Shown here in pieces: positions 8,655 through 20,574 of a stretch of 64,000 nucleotides of DNA. The stretch covers positions 1 through 64,000 of the forward strand of contig NZ_JAQQWU010000009.1 of assembly GCF_028610625.1 (NCBI RefSeq), written 5' to 3'. Within the stretch, counting starts at the first letter, position 1. Each line of letters begins with the position of its first letter. The notes under the pieces were generated by a model. That model did no database searches and was not told the origin of the DNA. It saw nothing but the letters and a program-made list of their open reading frames with translations. This DNA is from Guptibacillus spartinae. Lineage in GTDB: Bacteria; Bacillota; Bacilli; Bacillales; Guptibacillaceae. The position numbers and the translations under genes are program-made.

Positions 8655-9334
8655 AATTTGCGGTGATTGTGTTCCCGGGTTCTAACTGCGATGTGGATAT
8701 GTATCACGCCATCAAAGATGAGCTTGGAGAAGAAGCGGTTTATGTCCGGTACGATGAGCAAAATCTAGCAAACTATGATGCGATTCTTCTACCAGGCGGT
8801 TTCTCTTACGGAGATTACCTTCGAAGTGGTGCCATTGCTCGCTTTGCGCCGATTATGGCTGAGGTCGTGAAGGCAGCTGAAGCAGGGAAACCGATTCTAG
8901 GTGTTTGTAATGGATTCCAAATTCTCTTGGAAGCAGGTCTATTACCAGGAGCGATGAAGCGAAATAAAAACCTGAAGTTTATGTGTCGTCCAGTGACACT
9001 ACGCGTTCAAAACAATGAAACGATGTTTACTTCAGCTTATGAGATAGATGAAGAAATCACGATTCCAATCGCACATGGAGAAGGAAACTACTATTGCGAT
9101 GAGGCGACACTTGCGACATTGAAGCAGGAAAATCGTATTGCGTTTACCTATGCGGATAATCCGAACGGATCGGTTGAAGATATTGCTGGTATCGTAAACG
9201 AAAAGGGCAACGTCCTCGGGATGATGCCTCACCCTGAACGAGCGGTAGATAAGCTGTTAGGAAGTGCAGATGGACTAAATCTATTTAAATCGATACTACG
9301 CAACTGGAGGGAATCCCATGTCACACATGCATGA
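8651..9334 (+). CDS. purQ: FGAM synthase glutaminase subunit PurQ
   Basis: PurQ (227 aa) is a class I glutamine amidotransferase that supplies ammonia to PurL. The nucleophile is C86 in GVCNGFQ, and the MPHPER motif near the C-terminus carries the catalytic His and Glu. The start is GTG after GGAGGGAG. It overlaps purS at its start and purL at its end. Confidence 0.98.
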   Translation: MKFAVIVFPGSNCDVDMYHAIKDELGEEAVYVRYDEQNLANYDAILLPGGFSYGDYLRSGAIARFAPIMAEVVKAAEAGKPILGVCNGFQILLEAGLLPGAMKRNKNLKFMCRPVTLRVQNNETMFTSAYEIDEEITIPIAHGEGNYYCDEATLATLKQENRIAFTYADNPNGSVEDIAGIVNEKGNVLGMMPHPERAVDKLLGSADGLNLFKSILRNWRESHVTHA

Positions 9335-11543
9335 ACCAACACCTGAGATGATTAAAGACCAGAAGCTCTACAGTCAGATGGGCCTAACAGATGAAGAGTT
9401 CGGCATGGTGGAAGAGATTCTCGGCCGTACACCGAATTACACGGAAACCGGGCTTTTTTCCGTAATGTGGTCAGAGCACTGTAGCTATAAAAATTCAAAA
9501 CCAGTGTTAAAAAAATTCCCCATCACTGGTGAGCGCGTTCTTCAAGGCCCTGGGGAAGGGGCTGGAATCGTTGATATCGGCGACGAGCAGGCAGTCGTAT
9601 TCAAGATAGAAAGCCATAATCATCCATCTGCGATTGAGCCGTATCAAGGTGCGGCAACAGGGGTTGGTGGCATTATCCGTGACGTTTTCTCGATGGGAGC
9701 TCGTCCGATTGCTCTTCTTAACTCCCTTCGTTTCGGAGAGTTGAGCAATCCGAAAGTGAAGTATCTTTTTGAAGAAGTTGTGGCTGGTATTGCGGGCTAC
9801 GGAAACTGTATTGGAATCCCAACGGTAGGTGGAGAAGTACAGTTCGATTCTTCTTACGATGGTAATCCTCTTGTGAACGCGATGTGTGTTGGCTTAATTG
9901 ATCATAAAGACATTCAAAAAGGGATTGCATCCGGAGCTGGTAATACAGTGATGTATGTTGGTGCAAGCACTGGACGTGACGGCATCCACGGCGCAACCTT
10001 CGCATCTGAAGAATTGACAGATGCTTCTGACGAAAAGCGCCCTGCTGTTCAAGTAGGTGATCCGTTCATGGAAAAGCTTCTGCTTGAAGCATGTCTTGAA
10101 CTTGTGCATTGTGATGCGCTTGTTGGCATTCAGGATATGGGGGCAGCGGGTCTAACATCTTCTGCTTCAGAAATGGCGAGTAAGGCAGGAATGGGACTTG
10201 AAATGAACCTTGATGAAGTGCCACAGCGCGAAAAAGGAATGACGCCATACGAAATGATGCTATCTGAATCTCAGGAGCGTATGCTCGTTGTGGTGAAAAA
10301 GGGACATGAAGCTGAGATCAAAACGATTACAGATCGCTGGGGTCTTTTAGCGAAAGAAGTTGGCGTTGTCACAGAAGATAAGCAGTTCCGACTTCTTCAT
10401 AAAGGGGAAGTGGTTGCAGACGTACCGGTTGATGCACTGGCAGAGGAAGCGCCGGTTTACCATAAGCCTTCTCGTATTCCTGAGTATTATATTGAAAATC
10501 AACAGCTTCATAAGCCAATTCCCGAGGTGGAAGATGCGAAGGACATGCTTTATACGCTTCTAGGTCAGCCGACAATTTCAAGCAAGGAATGGGTTTTTGA
10601 TCAGTATGACTATATGGTACGTACAAACACCGTTGTTGCCCCAGGATCAGATGCTGCTGTCGTTCGCGTGCGTGGAACCAACAAAGGGCTAGCGATGACG
10701 ACGGATTGTAATTCACGTTATTTATACCTCGATCCTGAAGTTGGTGGTCAAATCGCAGTTGCAGAAGCGGCACGTAACATTGTCTGCTCAGGTGGAGAGC
10801 CGCTAGCGATTACAGATTGCTTGAATTTTGGTAACCCTGAGAAACCAGAAATTTTCTGGCAAATTGAAAAAGCAACAGATGGCATGAGTGAAGCGTGTCG
10901 CATGCTAAATGCCCCTGTTATTGGTGGGAACGTATCCCTTTATAATGAAACAAATGGTATTGCCGTCTATCCGACACCGGTTGTTGGTATGGTCGGTCTG
11001 GTTCATGATCTCAGTCATGTCACAACGCAGCATTTTAAAGAAGAAGGAAACTTGATTTATATGCTTGGAGAAACGGGAGAAGACTTCGGTGGAAGTGAGC
11101 TTCAAAAGTACCTGGATGGAAAGATTTCAGGTCAAGCTCCTACACTAAATCTTGAAGTTGAAAAAGAACGGCAAAATCAACTTCTAACAGCCATTCAAGA
11201 TGGTCTTGTGGAATCTGCTCACGATCTCGCAGAAGGCGGTCTTAGCGTGGCACTTGCTGAATCGCTCATTGGCACAGAACTTGGCGCAAATGTAAGAATT
11301 GACGGTGATATCACCACAGATCTTTTCAGTGAAACTCAATCTCGTTTCCTCGTAAGCATTAAGGGGGAACACCAGCAGGCATTTGAGCAGCAAACAGGAG
11401 CAACGCTAATTGGTGAGGTAACCGGTACGGGCGTGCTGACGATCATGCATGAAGATGAAACACATATCTTCGATGCTCCAGTTCAAGAGCTTGAAGCAGC
11501 CTGGAAAGGAGCTATTCCATGTTTGGTGAAATCAAAGGTTTAA
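9318..11543 (+). CDS. purL: FGAM synthase large subunit PurL
   Basis: PurL (741 aa, the small Gram-positive form) catalyses ATP-dependent amidation of FGAR. Features include [11 protein letters not shown] near residue 50, the [23 protein letters not shown] active-site region in two parts, and a second AIRS-type domain with [11 protein letters not shown]. The 3' end overlaps purF by 25 nt. Confidence 0.98.
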   Translation: MSHMHEPTPEMIKDQKLYSQMGLTDEEFGMVEEILGRTPNYTETGLFSVMWSEHCSYKNSKPVLKKFPITGERVLQGPGEGAGIVDIGDEQAVVFKIESHNHPSAIEPYQGAATGVGGIIRDVFSMGARPIALLNSLRFGELSNPKVKYLFEEVVAGIAGYGNCIGIPTVGGEVQFDSSYDGNPLVNAMCVGLIDHKDIQKGIASGAGNTVMYVGASTGRDGIHGATFASEELTDASDEKRPAVQVGDPFMEKLLLEACLELVHCDALVGIQDMGAAGLTSSASEMASKAGMGLEMNLDEVPQREKGMTPYEMMLSESQERMLVVVKKGHEAEIKTITDRWGLLAKEVGVVTEDKQFRLLHKGEVVADVPVDALAEEAPVYHKPSRIPEYYIENQQLHKPIPEVEDAKDMLYTLLGQPTISSKEWVFDQYDYMVRTNTVVAPGSDAAVVRVRGTNKGLAMTTDCNSRYLYLDPEVGGQIAVAEAARNIVCSGGEPLAITDCLNFGNPEKPEIFWQIEKATDGMSEACRMLNAPVIGGNVSLYNETNGIAVYPTPVVGMVGLVHDLSHVTTQHFKEEGNLIYMLGETGEDFGGSELQKYLDGKISGQAPTLNLEVEKERQNQLLTAIQDGLVESAHDLAEGGLSVALAESLIGTELGANVRIDGDITTDLFSETQSRFLVSIKGEHQQAFEQQTGATLIGEVTGTGVLTIMHEDETHIFDAPVQELEAAWKGAIPCLVKSKV

Positions 11544-12931
11544 ATGAAGAGTGTGGCGTATTTGGTATCTGGGGCCACCCCGATGCCGCGTCACTAACAT
11601 ATTACGGACTTCATAGTTTGCAGCATCGCGGACAAGAAGGCGCGGGTATTGTTACGACTGACGGTGATCGTCTCTATAACCATAAAGGTCTTGGACTTGT
11701 GAATGATGTTTTTGGCCCAGGTGACCTTGATAAGCTTGAAGGAAATGGTGCGATCGGTCATGTGAGGTATTCCACTGCTGGGGGCGGAGGATATGAGAAT
11801 GTTCAGCCTCTTGTGTTCCGCTCACAAAATGGTGGCCTTGCTCTTGCGCATAATGGAAACTTAGTAAATGCCAATGCGCTTAAGCACCAGCTTGAAGGTC
11901 AAGGGAGCATTTTTCAAACAACGTCTGATACGGAAGTGCTGGCCCACCTTATAAAACGAAGCGGCTACTTAAGTCAGCGTGAAAAAGTAAAAAATGCCCT
12001 CACAATGGTGAAAGGTGCTTATGCTTTCATTATGATGACGGAGAAAGAAATGATGGTTGCGCTTGATCCTCACGGATTGAGACCCCTTTCCTTAGGCGTT
12101 CTTGAAGGTGCCTATGTCGTGGCATCGGAAACGTGTGCATTTGATTTAATTGGAGCGGAATATATACGAGATGTGCAACCGGGGGAGCTTTTAATTATTA
12201 GCGAGAATGGATTAGAATCTGAGCGCTTTTCTTCTTCCATCTCACGTGCCATTTGTTCGATGGAGTATATCTACTTCTCAAGACCAGATAGTAACATCGA
12301 GAACATTAATGTGCATACGGCTCGTAAACAGCTTGGTAAACAGCTTGCAAAAGAAGCACCAATTGAAGCGGATATTGTAACGGGCGTTCCAGATTCAAGT
12401 ATTTCAGCTGCTATTGGGTACGCAGAAGAATCAGGTATTCCATATGAAATGGGCTTAATCAAGAACCGCTATGTGGGTAGAACGTTCATTCAACCATCTC
12501 AGGAGCTACGTGAGCGTGGTGTGAAGATGAAGCTTTCCCCAGTTCGAGGCGTGGTCGAGGGGAAGCGTGTCGTCATTGTCGACGACTCAATTGTAAGAGG
12601 TACAACAAGTAGACGAATCGTTACGATGCTTCGTGAAGCGGGAGCGAAAGAAGTTCACGTTCGCATTAGTGCGCCTCCGATTATCAGCCCTTGCTATTAC
12701 GGAATTGATACATCGAACTCAGGTGAATTGATTGCCGCGAAGATGAGCGTTGATGAGATGTGTGAAGAGATTGGTGCAGATTCGCTAACTTTCCTTACAA
12801 CAGATGGCATGACAACAGCAATTGGCAGAGAGGATAAAGATTCATCGTGTGGTCAGTGTCTTGGTTGTTTTACAGGCAATTACCCGACGGAAATTTATCC
12901 TGATACCGTTCATCCTTACGAAAAAGTTTAA
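11519..12931 (+). CDS. purF: Glutamine PRPP amidotransferase
   Basis: PurF (470 aa) makes phosphoribosylamine, the committed step. The first 11 residues form a propeptide that is cut to expose the nucleophile C12. The PRPP loop [13 protein letters not shown] is present, and the C-terminal SSCGQCLGC cluster marks the oxygen-sensitive [4Fe-4S] Bacillus type. It begins inside the end of purL. Confidence 0.98.
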   Translation: MFGEIKGLNEECGVFGIWGHPDAASLTYYGLHSLQHRGQEGAGIVTTDGDRLYNHKGLGLVNDVFGPGDLDKLEGNGAIGHVRYSTAGGGGYENVQPLVFRSQNGGLALAHNGNLVNANALKHQLEGQGSIFQTTSDTEVLAHLIKRSGYLSQREKVKNALTMVKGAYAFIMMTEKEMMVALDPHGLRPLSLGVLEGAYVVASETCAFDLIGAEYIRDVQPGELLIISENGLESERFSSSISRAICSMEYIYFSRPDSNIENINVHTARKQLGKQLAKEAPIEADIVTGVPDSSISAAIGYAEESGIPYEMGLIKNRYVGRTFIQPSQELRERGVKMKLSPVRGVVEGKRVVIVDDSIVRGTTSRRIVTMLREAGAKEVHVRISAPPIISPCYYGIDTSNSGELIAAKMSVDEMCEEIGADSLTFLTTDGMTTAIGREDKDSSCGQCLGCFTGNYPTEIYPDTVHPYEKV

Positions 12932-12946
12932 CCGAAGGAGGCCATT

Positions 12947-13987
12947 ATGGCACAAGCATATAGGCAGGCAGGCGTTAACATAGAAGCAGGTTATGAAGCA
13001 GTGGATCGTATTAAGCCTCACGTAAAGAATACAATGCGCAAAGGTGTCATGGGCGGACTTGGTGGTTTTGGTGGCATGTTCGATCTGTCTGAACTAAACT
13101 ACGAGAAACCAGTTCTCGTATCAGGAACGGACGGTGTTGGCACAAAGCTCATGCTTGCGATTCAACTCGATCAGCATAATACGATTGGCATTGATTGCGT
13201 GGCCATGTGCGTAAATGATGTTGTTGCACAGGGGGCAGAGCCTCTCTATTTTCTTGATTACATTGCAACAGGAAAGCTTGCTCCAGAGCGAATCGAGGAA
13301 ATTGTGAAAGGTGTGGCAGAAGGCTGTTCACAGGCAGGCTGTGCCTTAATTGGTGGAGAAACAGCAGAAATGCCTGATATGTATCAAGAGAACGACTATG
13401 ACCTTGCTGGATTTACGGTGGGAGCTGTTGAAAAATCGAAGCTGATTACGACAGAGAATGTGAAAGAAGGAAATGTCCTCATCGGTCTTGCTTCAAATGG
13501 CATTCACAGTAACGGTTTTTCCCTTGTACGTAAAGTGTTGCTGAAAGATCATAAGATGGATCTTTCAGCCTCTTATGAGGAGCTTGATTCAACGCTTGGA
13601 GAAGCGTTACTTGCTCCAACGCGTATTTATGTTAAACCGGTTTTAAATGTGCTTAAATCTTACACTGTGAATGGCATAGCTCATATTACAGGCGGTGGTT
13701 TTGAAGAGAATATTCCGCGGATGCTTCCTGAAGGACTGGCAGGCCAAATTGATTATGGCTCATGGCCAATTCCTCCAATCTTTGATTTGATTGAAAAGAA
13801 AGGAAGCCTGGCACGCAAAGAAATGTTTACCACATTTAACATGGGGATCGGTATGGTCCTTTCAGTGCCTGAAGATGAGGCGGTGACTGTCATTAGATCA
13901 CTTGAGCAGGATGGCGAACGTGCTTATATGATTGGTCGCGTAATCAAAGGCGAAGGAATTGAATTTGGAGGCGGTGACTTGTCGTGA
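12947..13987 (+). CDS. purM: AIR synthetase
   Basis: PurM (346 aa) closes the imidazole ring of FGAM with ATP. Conserved pieces: [42 protein letters not shown] and [13 protein letters not shown]. Strong AAGGAGG site; overlaps purN by 4 nt. Confidence 0.98.
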   Translation: MAQAYRQAGVNIEAGYEAVDRIKPHVKNTMRKGVMGGLGGFGGMFDLSELNYEKPVLVSGTDGVGTKLMLAIQLDQHNTIGIDCVAMCVNDVVAQGAEPLYFLDYIATGKLAPERIEEIVKGVAEGCSQAGCALIGGETAEMPDMYQENDYDLAGFTVGAVEKSKLITTENVKEGNVLIGLASNGIHSNGFSLVRKVLLKDHKMDLSASYEELDSTLGEALLAPTRIYVKPVLNVLKSYTVNGIAHITGGGFEENIPRMLPEGLAGQIDYGSWPIPPIFDLIEKKGSLARKEMFTTFNMGIGMVLSVPEDEAVTVIRSLEQDGERAYMIGRVIKGEGIEFGGGDLS

Positions 13988-14556
13988 AGAAGCTAGCCGT
14001 ATTCGCATCTGGGAGCGGCTCGAACTTCGAAGCGATTGCCGCTGCGATTGAAAAGGGCCAGCTCGAAGCAGAAATCGCGCTTGTTGTCTGCGATCGCCCA
14101 GGAGCAAAAGTTGAAAAAAGGGCAGAACGCTTTGGCATTCCTGTCCTTTCCTTTTATCCTAAATCGTATGAATCCAAAGCTGATTTTGAAAACTTCATTC
14201 TTCAACAGTTGAACGAAGCGGATGTTGAGTGGATTGTTCTCGCTGGCTATATGAGGTTAATTGGTCCAACGCTCCTTCAAGGTTTTGAAGGAAGGATCGT
14301 TAATATCCATCCCTCTCTACTGCCTTCTTTCCCTGGAAAAGACGCGATCGGGCAAGCATTTGAAGCGGGGGTTAAAATCACAGGGGTTACCGTTCATTTC
14401 GTGGACGAGGGAATGGATACAGGTAAAATTATTGATCAAGACAGCGTTCGAATTGATGAGGAAGATACAAAGGAAGACCTGGCAAACAAAATCCAGGCTG
14501 TCGAACACCTTTTGTATCCTGCTGTCATTCGTTCCCTTCTTCAGGAAAAAAACTAG
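13984..14556 (+). CDS. purN: GAR transformylase (N10-formyl-THF dependent)
   Basis: PurN (190 aa) formylates GAR. The N-terminal loop [10 protein letters not shown] binds phosphate, and [12 protein letters not shown] plus [14 protein letters not shown] carry the catalytic Asn-His-Asp. The start is GTG, in a GTGA overlap with the purM stop. Confidence 0.97.
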   Translation: MKKLAVFASGSGSNFEAIAAAIEKGQLEAEIALVVCDRPGAKVEKRAERFGIPVLSFYPKSYESKADFENFILQQLNEADVEWIVLAGYMRLIGPTLLQGFEGRIVNIHPSLLPSFPGKDAIGQAFEAGVKITGVTVHFVDEGMDTGKIIDQDSVRIDEEDTKEDLANKIQAVEHLLYPAVIRSLLQEKN

Positions 14557-14576
14557 AGTTAGTAGGAGGAATTCAC

Positions 14577-16115
14577 ATGACGATTAAACGCGCACTCATT
14601 AGCGTTTCGGATAAAACAGATATTACTGCATTTGCAAAAGGACTTGCGGAAAAAGGGGTAGAGGTGATCTCTACAGGGGGAACGAAGCGTGCCCTTGAAG
14701 AAGCGGGTGTGGATGTAATGGGGATTTCAGACGTTACTGGTTTCCCGGAAATTCTTGATGGCCGAGTAAAAACGCTTCATCCAAACGTACATAGTGGTCT
14801 TCTTGCTATGCGTGACAATGAAGCTCATCAGGAACAGTTGAACGAGCTCAATATTAAACCGATTGATCTTGTTGTTGTGAATTTGTACCCTTTCCAGGAA
14901 ACCATCGCAAAACCAGACGTAACGTATGAAGAAGCCATTGAAAATATTGATATTGGTGGACCGACAATGCTTCGTTCTGCTGCTAAAAACCATCGCGATG
15001 TAACGGTTGTGGTTGATCCTTCTGACTATCACCGCGTCTTACGTCAAGTCGAAGAAAATGGAGAGACTACAGGAATTCTTCGTCGTGAACTTGCAGCAAA
15101 AGTATTCCGTCATACAGCTTCCTATGATGCTGTAATCTCTGAATACCTCACAGCTCAATCAGGAGAAGAAGAGCCTGAATCATTAACGGTAACTTTTGAG
15201 CGTAAACAAACGCTTCGCTATGGAGAAAACCCACATCAAAAAGCTGTTTTTTATAAGAAACCTCTCTATAAAGGGGCTTCTCTAGCTTCAGCTGAGCAGT
15301 TAAATGGGAAGGAGCTTTCTTACAACAACATTAATGATGCGAACGCAGCCCTTAATATTGTGAAAGAATTTAGCCAGCCAGCAGTTGTAGCTGTGAAACA
15401 TATGAACCCTTGTGGCGTTGGTACGGGGGAAACAATTGTTGATGCCTATCAGAAAGCTTACGAAGCAGATTCCACATCTATTTTTGGTGGTATTGTTGCA
15501 ATCAATCGGGAAGTGGATGAAGCCACGGCGCTTAAACTAAAAGAGATTTTCCTTGAAATTATTATGGCGCCTTCTTTTACGGAAGAAGCGTTAGCTGTTT
15601 TAACAAAGAAAAAGAACCTTCGTTTATTGAAGCTTGATGTCGCGGCTTCGCCTGCTGTAGAGCATCAGCTTACTTCCGTTAATGGCGGTCTATTACTTCA
15701 AGAGCGTGACCGTTATGGATTTGATGAAGCGGATATTTCCGTTCCAACTGATCGTGAACCAACGGAAGAAGAGTGGGAAGCATTAAAGCTGGCATGGAAA
15801 GTGGTGAAGCACGTCAAGTCAAACGCGATTGTTCTCACAAAGAATGATCAAACAATCGGAATTGGTGCTGGTCAGATGAATCGCGTTGGGGCGGCGAATA
15901 TTGCGATTGAGCAAGCGGGTGAGAAAAGCAAAGGATCAGTGATGGGCTCGGACGCTTTCTTCCCGATGGATGATACAGTGGAAGCGGCAGGGCGCGCTGG
16001 CGTGACAGCAATTATTCAACCTGGTGGGTCGATTCGCGATGAGGATTCGATTAAAAAAGCGAATGAATACGGCATTACCATGGTCTTTACTGGCATTCGT
16101 CATTTCAAACATTAA
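14577..16115 (+). CDS. purH: AICAR transformylase / IMP cyclohydrolase
   Basis: PurH (512 aa) is the bifunctional enzyme of the last two steps. The N-terminal cyclohydrolase (MGS-like) domain has STGGTKRAL and GRVKTLHP. The C-terminal transformylase has [19 protein letters not shown] and SDAFFPMDD. It follows purN by 20 nt with an AGGAGG site. Confidence 0.98.
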   Translation: MTIKRALISVSDKTDITAFAKGLAEKGVEVISTGGTKRALEEAGVDVMGISDVTGFPEILDGRVKTLHPNVHSGLLAMRDNEAHQEQLNELNIKPIDLVVVNLYPFQETIAKPDVTYEEAIENIDIGGPTMLRSAAKNHRDVTVVVDPSDYHRVLRQVEENGETTGILRRELAAKVFRHTASYDAVISEYLTAQSGEEEPESLTVTFERKQTLRYGENPHQKAVFYKKPLYKGASLASAEQLNGKELSYNNINDANAALNIVKEFSQPAVVAVKHMNPCGVGTGETIVDAYQKAYEADSTSIFGGIVAINREVDEATALKLKEIFLEIIMAPSFTEEALAVLTKKKNLRLLKLDVAASPAVEHQLTSVNGGLLLQERDRYGFDEADISVPTDREPTEEEWEALKLAWKVVKHVKSNAIVLTKNDQTIGIGAGQMNRVGAANIAIEQAGEKSKGSVMGSDAFFPMDDTVEAAGRAGVTAIIQPGGSIRDEDSIKKANEYGITMVFTGIRHFKH

Positions 16116-17478
<1,363 letters not shown>

Positions 17479-17506
17479 ATAGAAACCTCCTTTTGATAAG
17501 GTAGAG

Positions 17507-17537
17507 AAAACTTCCCTGAACCCAGGGAAGTTTTTTT
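17507..17537. terminator. Terminator after the purine operon
   Basis: AAAACTTCCCTG pairs with CAGGGAAGTTTT around a 4-nt loop, followed by T residues. It can stop pur transcripts from the left and the DUF2892 transcript from the right. Confidence 0.88.
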
Positions 17538-17545
17538 ATAAAATT

Positions 17546-17791
17546 TTAAGAAGGGTTGATCACTCTTTCAAGCGCCGTTTCATCTGGATCGCGTGTTTCA
17601 TCCTGTGTCATAAGATCAACAACAGGACAATAGCGTGTATGACCTTCAGCTACCTTCATGGCGCCGATAGCAGCGATTACCCAGGCTGATGTTGATTCTT
17701 CTTTAGATAACTTTGCCGTTGAGTAAGCAAGTAGAGTGAAACCGGCAGTAAGGCGAATAAAGGCATTCATCATGCTAATATTTGGCTTCAT
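17546..17791 (-). CDS. DUF2892 (YgaP-like membrane domain) protein
   Basis: An 81-residue protein with the DUF2892 pattern: MNAFIRLTAGFTLLAYSTAKL, a second hydrophobic stretch AWVIAAIGAMKVAEG, and RYCPVVDLM after it. The frame is open upstream to 17812, but ATG 17791 has AAAGGAG at 8 nt. Related domains sit in rhodanese YgaP. No specific role is known. Confidence 0.85.
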   Translation of the reverse strand: MKPNISMMNAFIRLTAGFTLLAYSTAKLSKEESTSAWVIAAIGAMKVAEGHTRYCPVVDLMTQDETRDPDETALERVINPS

Positions 17792-17884
17792 TTGAAAATC
17801 TCCTTTCTTCATTCACAAATCAAAAGTAGCAACGTTTCAAAATTATGTTAAAATAAAGAAAACTTCTCGAAGCGGGTGATGGTC

Positions 17885-19624
17885 ATGGCGAAACGAAAAA
17901 ATTTATGGACGAAGCAGCAATTACGTCAGCACGTTCAAGTTGTGTCTGGAGAACTGCCTCCATCGATCGTTTTCTACAATGCAACGTATTTAAACCACGG
18001 AATAAAAAAATGGGTGACATCAAATATATGGGTGTATGAAGACCGTATTGTGTACGTAGGCGATGATCTTCCTGAAAAGCATCCTTCAACTGAATGGGTT
18101 GATTGCGAAGGACGATGCCTTGTGCCAGGTTACATTGAACCACATGCACATCCATTTCAACTATATAATCCCCTTACACTTGCGCGATATGCATCTCAGC
18201 GGGGAACAACAACCATGATGAATGATAACCTTCTTTTACTTCTAGGTTTGCCAAAAGAGAAAGCGCTTACATTAATCGAATCCCTAGATCAATTCCCTGT
18301 ATCCATGTATTGGTGGGCACGTTATGATTCGCAAACCAAGCTGTTAGATGAAGAGATGATCACGAATAAAGTCGTTAAAGAATGGCTCGCACATCCCTTA
18401 GTTATCCAGGGAGGAGAGCTTACGGCATGGCCTGACGTACTCGGAGGCGATGACGAAATTTTAGAATGGATGCAAGAGACGAGAAGGCTGGGTAAGCCTG
18501 TAGAAGGTCATTTGCCTGGTGCTTCTCTGGCAACCTTAACGAAAATGGGTCTTCTAGGAGTTTCATGTGATCATGAAGCGATGACTGGTGAAGAGGCGCT
18601 GCGACGACTGGAGATGGGAATGATGACATCCTTACGTTATTCTTCAATAAGACCAGACTTACCTGTCATTCTCGAATCGTTACTTAAAAAAGGCATCACT
18701 TCCTTTGACCGTGTCATGATGAATACGGATGGGTCAACGCCTTCTTTCTTAGAAAATGGCACAACAGACAAATTAATTGAAATAGCACTTGAGAAAGGAG
18801 TGCCTTCAGAAGATGCGTATTCTATGGTGTCATATAATGTCGCAAATCATTACGGTATAAGCGATACGCATGGTATGATTGCACCGGGTAGAGTTGCTCA
18901 TATTAACATTCTTGAATCAAAAGATAAGCCTCTTCCTGTTTCTGTACTTGCACGTGGAAAATGGCTAAAGCGTGAGGGGAAAGAAACGGATCAGGATTGG
19001 TCTTTTGAGTGGGAAAAACATGGACTTACTCCGTTAAACAATCAGTGGGAAATTCAATCTAATGATTTAACGTTCTCGGGTCCAGCAGGAATGGAAATGA
19101 TCAATGCCGTGATTACAAAGCCATATAACTTATCTGTTGAAACGTCCGTAGACAAGCTTCCTGAAGAATCAGATGAAAGTTTTATCATGCTTCTCAGTCG
19201 CGAAGGGGAATGGCGAGTAAACACCATTATTAAAGGCTTCGCGAATCGCGTGCAAGGTTTTGCAAGTAGCTTTTCGAATACGGGTGATTTTATTCTAATT
19301 GGGAAAAATAAAGCAGATATGATGACAGCATTTAACCGAATAAATGAAATTGGTGGAGGGATTTCCCTTGTAGAAAATGGGGAAGTCATTTCTGAAATCC
19401 AATTACCTCTCATGGGGAAAATGTCTGATCTTCCACTTGAAGAACTCATTACCAAGGAAAAACGAATGATCCAAGAACTGGAGGATAGAGGCTATTTATA
19501 CAAAGATCCAGTATATAGCCTGCTGTTTTTCTCTTCGACGCATTTACCTTTTATTCGATTGACGCAGCAAGGAATTTATGATGTAAAGAGGAAAATGGTA
19601 CTTTTTCCTTCGATAATGCGTTAA
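17885..19624 (+). CDS. yerA: YerA, adenine deaminase-family amidohydrolase
   Basis: This 579-residue protein belongs to the adenine deaminase branch of metal-dependent amidohydrolases. It has the metal-binding EPHAHP motif, GHLPG (third ligand region) and DHEAM. The C-terminal domain carries ADMMTAFNRINEIGGGISLVENG, typical of AdeC-like enzymes. The B. subtilis counterpart sits at the same place after purD. Whether it deaminates adenine is not established. The GTG/ATG codons at 17876 and 17879 overlap the ribosome binding site, so ATG 17885 is chosen. Confidence 0.88.
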   Translation: MAKRKNLWTKQQLRQHVQVVSGELPPSIVFYNATYLNHGIKKWVTSNIWVYEDRIVYVGDDLPEKHPSTEWVDCEGRCLVPGYIEPHAHPFQLYNPLTLARYASQRGTTTMMNDNLLLLLGLPKEKALTLIESLDQFPVSMYWWARYDSQTKLLDEEMITNKVVKEWLAHPLVIQGGELTAWPDVLGGDDEILEWMQETRRLGKPVEGHLPGASLATLTKMGLLGVSCDHEAMTGEEALRRLEMGMMTSLRYSSIRPDLPVILESLLKKGITSFDRVMMNTDGSTPSFLENGTTDKLIEIALEKGVPSEDAYSMVSYNVANHYGISDTHGMIAPGRVAHINILESKDKPLPVSVLARGKWLKREGKETDQDWSFEWEKHGLTPLNNQWEIQSNDLTFSGPAGMEMINAVITKPYNLSVETSVDKLPEESDESFIMLLSREGEWRVNTIIKGFANRVQGFASSFSNTGDFILIGKNKADMMTAFNRINEIGGGISLVENGEVISEIQLPLMGKMSDLPLEELITKEKRMIQELEDRGYLYKDPVYSLLFFSSTHLPFIRLTQQGIYDVKRKMVLFPSIMR

Positions 19625-19786
19625 ACTATAACCAAGTAAATCCTTAACGAAGTAAAGTGCATGAATTTGCTAGCTTGAATTGTTAAAATGGATGTAAAGT
19701 GGAATACTGGCGCATCTTGATGAGTGGAGAATAAAGAACACAGAACATAGACCGATACAGAATGAAGTAAGGAGAGTGGATTGATC

Positions 19787-20083
19787 ATGCAAATTGATAA
19801 ACTTAGAGGTAAAACACTAGACCAATTGTTTGAGGCGATTCTTTCATTGAAAGATCTAGAAGAATGTTATTTATTCTTTGATGATTTAGCCACAGTGAAT
19901 GAAATACAATCTCTTGCTCAGCGATTGGAAGTAGCAAGAATGCTTCGTGAAGGATTTACGTATCACAAAATTGAAACAGAAACAGGTGCAAGTACAGCGA
20001 CGATTTCAAGAGTGAAGCGTAGTTTAAACTATGGAAACGATGGTTATCAAATGACGCTAGATCGTGTTCATAATAAGGAGTAA
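19787..20083 (+). CDS. yerC: YerC, TrpR-like DNA-binding protein
   Basis: A 98-residue helix-turn-helix protein of the YerC/YecD family. It opens MQIDKLRGK and has the HTH region SLAQRLEVARML...YHKIETETGASTATISRVKR, as in TrpR. Homologues begin with MQIDKL, favouring ATG 19787, although TTG 19781 is better spaced from GGAG (6 versus 12 nt). Target genes are unknown. yerB, which precedes yerC in B. subtilis, is absent here. Confidence 0.9.
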   Translation: MQIDKLRGKTLDQLFEAILSLKDLEECYLFFDDLATVNEIQSLAQRLEVARMLREGFTYHKIETETGASTATISRVKRSLNYGNDGYQMTLDRVHNKE

Positions 20084-20086
20084 ATG

Positions 20087-20114
20087 AAATGAGCCGGGTT
20101 ACGGCTCATTTTTG
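20087..20114 (+). terminator. Terminator of yerC
   Basis: AAATGAGCCG (20087–20096) pairs with CGGCTCATTT (20102–20111) and is followed by T residues. It starts 3 nt after the yerC stop. Confidence 0.85.
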
Positions 20115-20151
20115 TTTTGGGTGGAAAAGTAATGACTGCAATTTAGCAATT

Positions 20152-20240
20152 TCGCGGAATTATTTAAGTAATCGCGGAAAAAAGGTTCGATTTCGCGGAA
20201 AAAATCAGATTATCGCGGAATTAATAAGAATTTCGCGGAA
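20152..20240 (+). repeat. 20-bp-period array of TCGCGGAA (array B)
   Basis: Five exact TCGCGGAA octamers start at 20152, 20172, 20193, 20213 and 20233, spaced 20, 21, 20 and 20 bp. The ~12-nt spacers are AT-rich and unrelated. The motif extends to the quasi-palindrome TTCGCGGAA in three copies. No reading frame fits, since the period is not a multiple of three. The array lies right after the yerC terminator. Confidence 0.92.
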
Positions 20241-20279
20241 ATATGGGGATAGGTTAAACTGGGGCTTCTGCTTTTCATT

Positions 20280-20397
20280 GATCCAGCTACAGCGTCCAGC
20301 CTCTCGATCGCTTCACCCCATCAAATGAACACAAAGACCGTGTTCTTTTGATAGGGCTCCAGCGCTTGTCGAGGCTAAACGGACGCTTCCGCTTTTC
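20280..20397. repeat. Structured intergenic element, copy 1
   Basis: Begins GATCCAGCTACAG and ends GCTTCCGCTTTTC. The base stem is GCGTCC (20292–20297) with GGACGC (20381–20386). An imperfect middle helix pairs AGCCTCTCGATCGCT with AGCGCTTGTCGAGGCT. The apical stem is GAACAC (20327–20332) with GTGTTC (20340–20345), extended by ATCAAA/TTTGAT. Copy 2 follows after 3 nt. Function unknown; it may act as DNA or RNA. Confidence 0.75.
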
Positions 20398-20400
20398 GGT

Positions 20401-20520
20401 GATCCAGCTGCAGTGGGCCAAATCTTCCGGCTGTTTCGCCCAATCGAATGAGACAAAAAGCGTCTCAGTCTCATGGGCTCCAACATCCTGCAGATTTAAA
20501 CGGGCCCACTTCCGCTTTTC
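20401..20520. repeat. Structured intergenic element, copy 2
   Basis: Shares with copy 1 the left edge GATCCAGCT-CAG and right edge ACTTCCGCTTTTC (one difference). Its inner sequence differs but keeps the fold: AGTGGGCC (20412–20419) pairs with GGCCCACT (20503–20510), and GAGAC (20450–20454) with GTCTC (20462–20466). It ends about 55 nt before pcrB. Confidence 0.75.
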
Positions 20521-20574
20521 ATGTATTCTTTGATATAATCCAATTTATGAGGAAAAGTGGGAGGAAGGGTTAGG

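Noticed and set aside
10369-10773. 134-aa reading frame antisense to purL
   Set aside because: Shadow frame within an intact conserved gene; no start signals or recognisable domain.
20089-20533. Two short reading frames (79 and 61 aa) over array B and the structured elements
   Set aside because: They cross the terminator and hairpins, lack ribosome sites, and the 20-bp repeat shifts frame at each unit.
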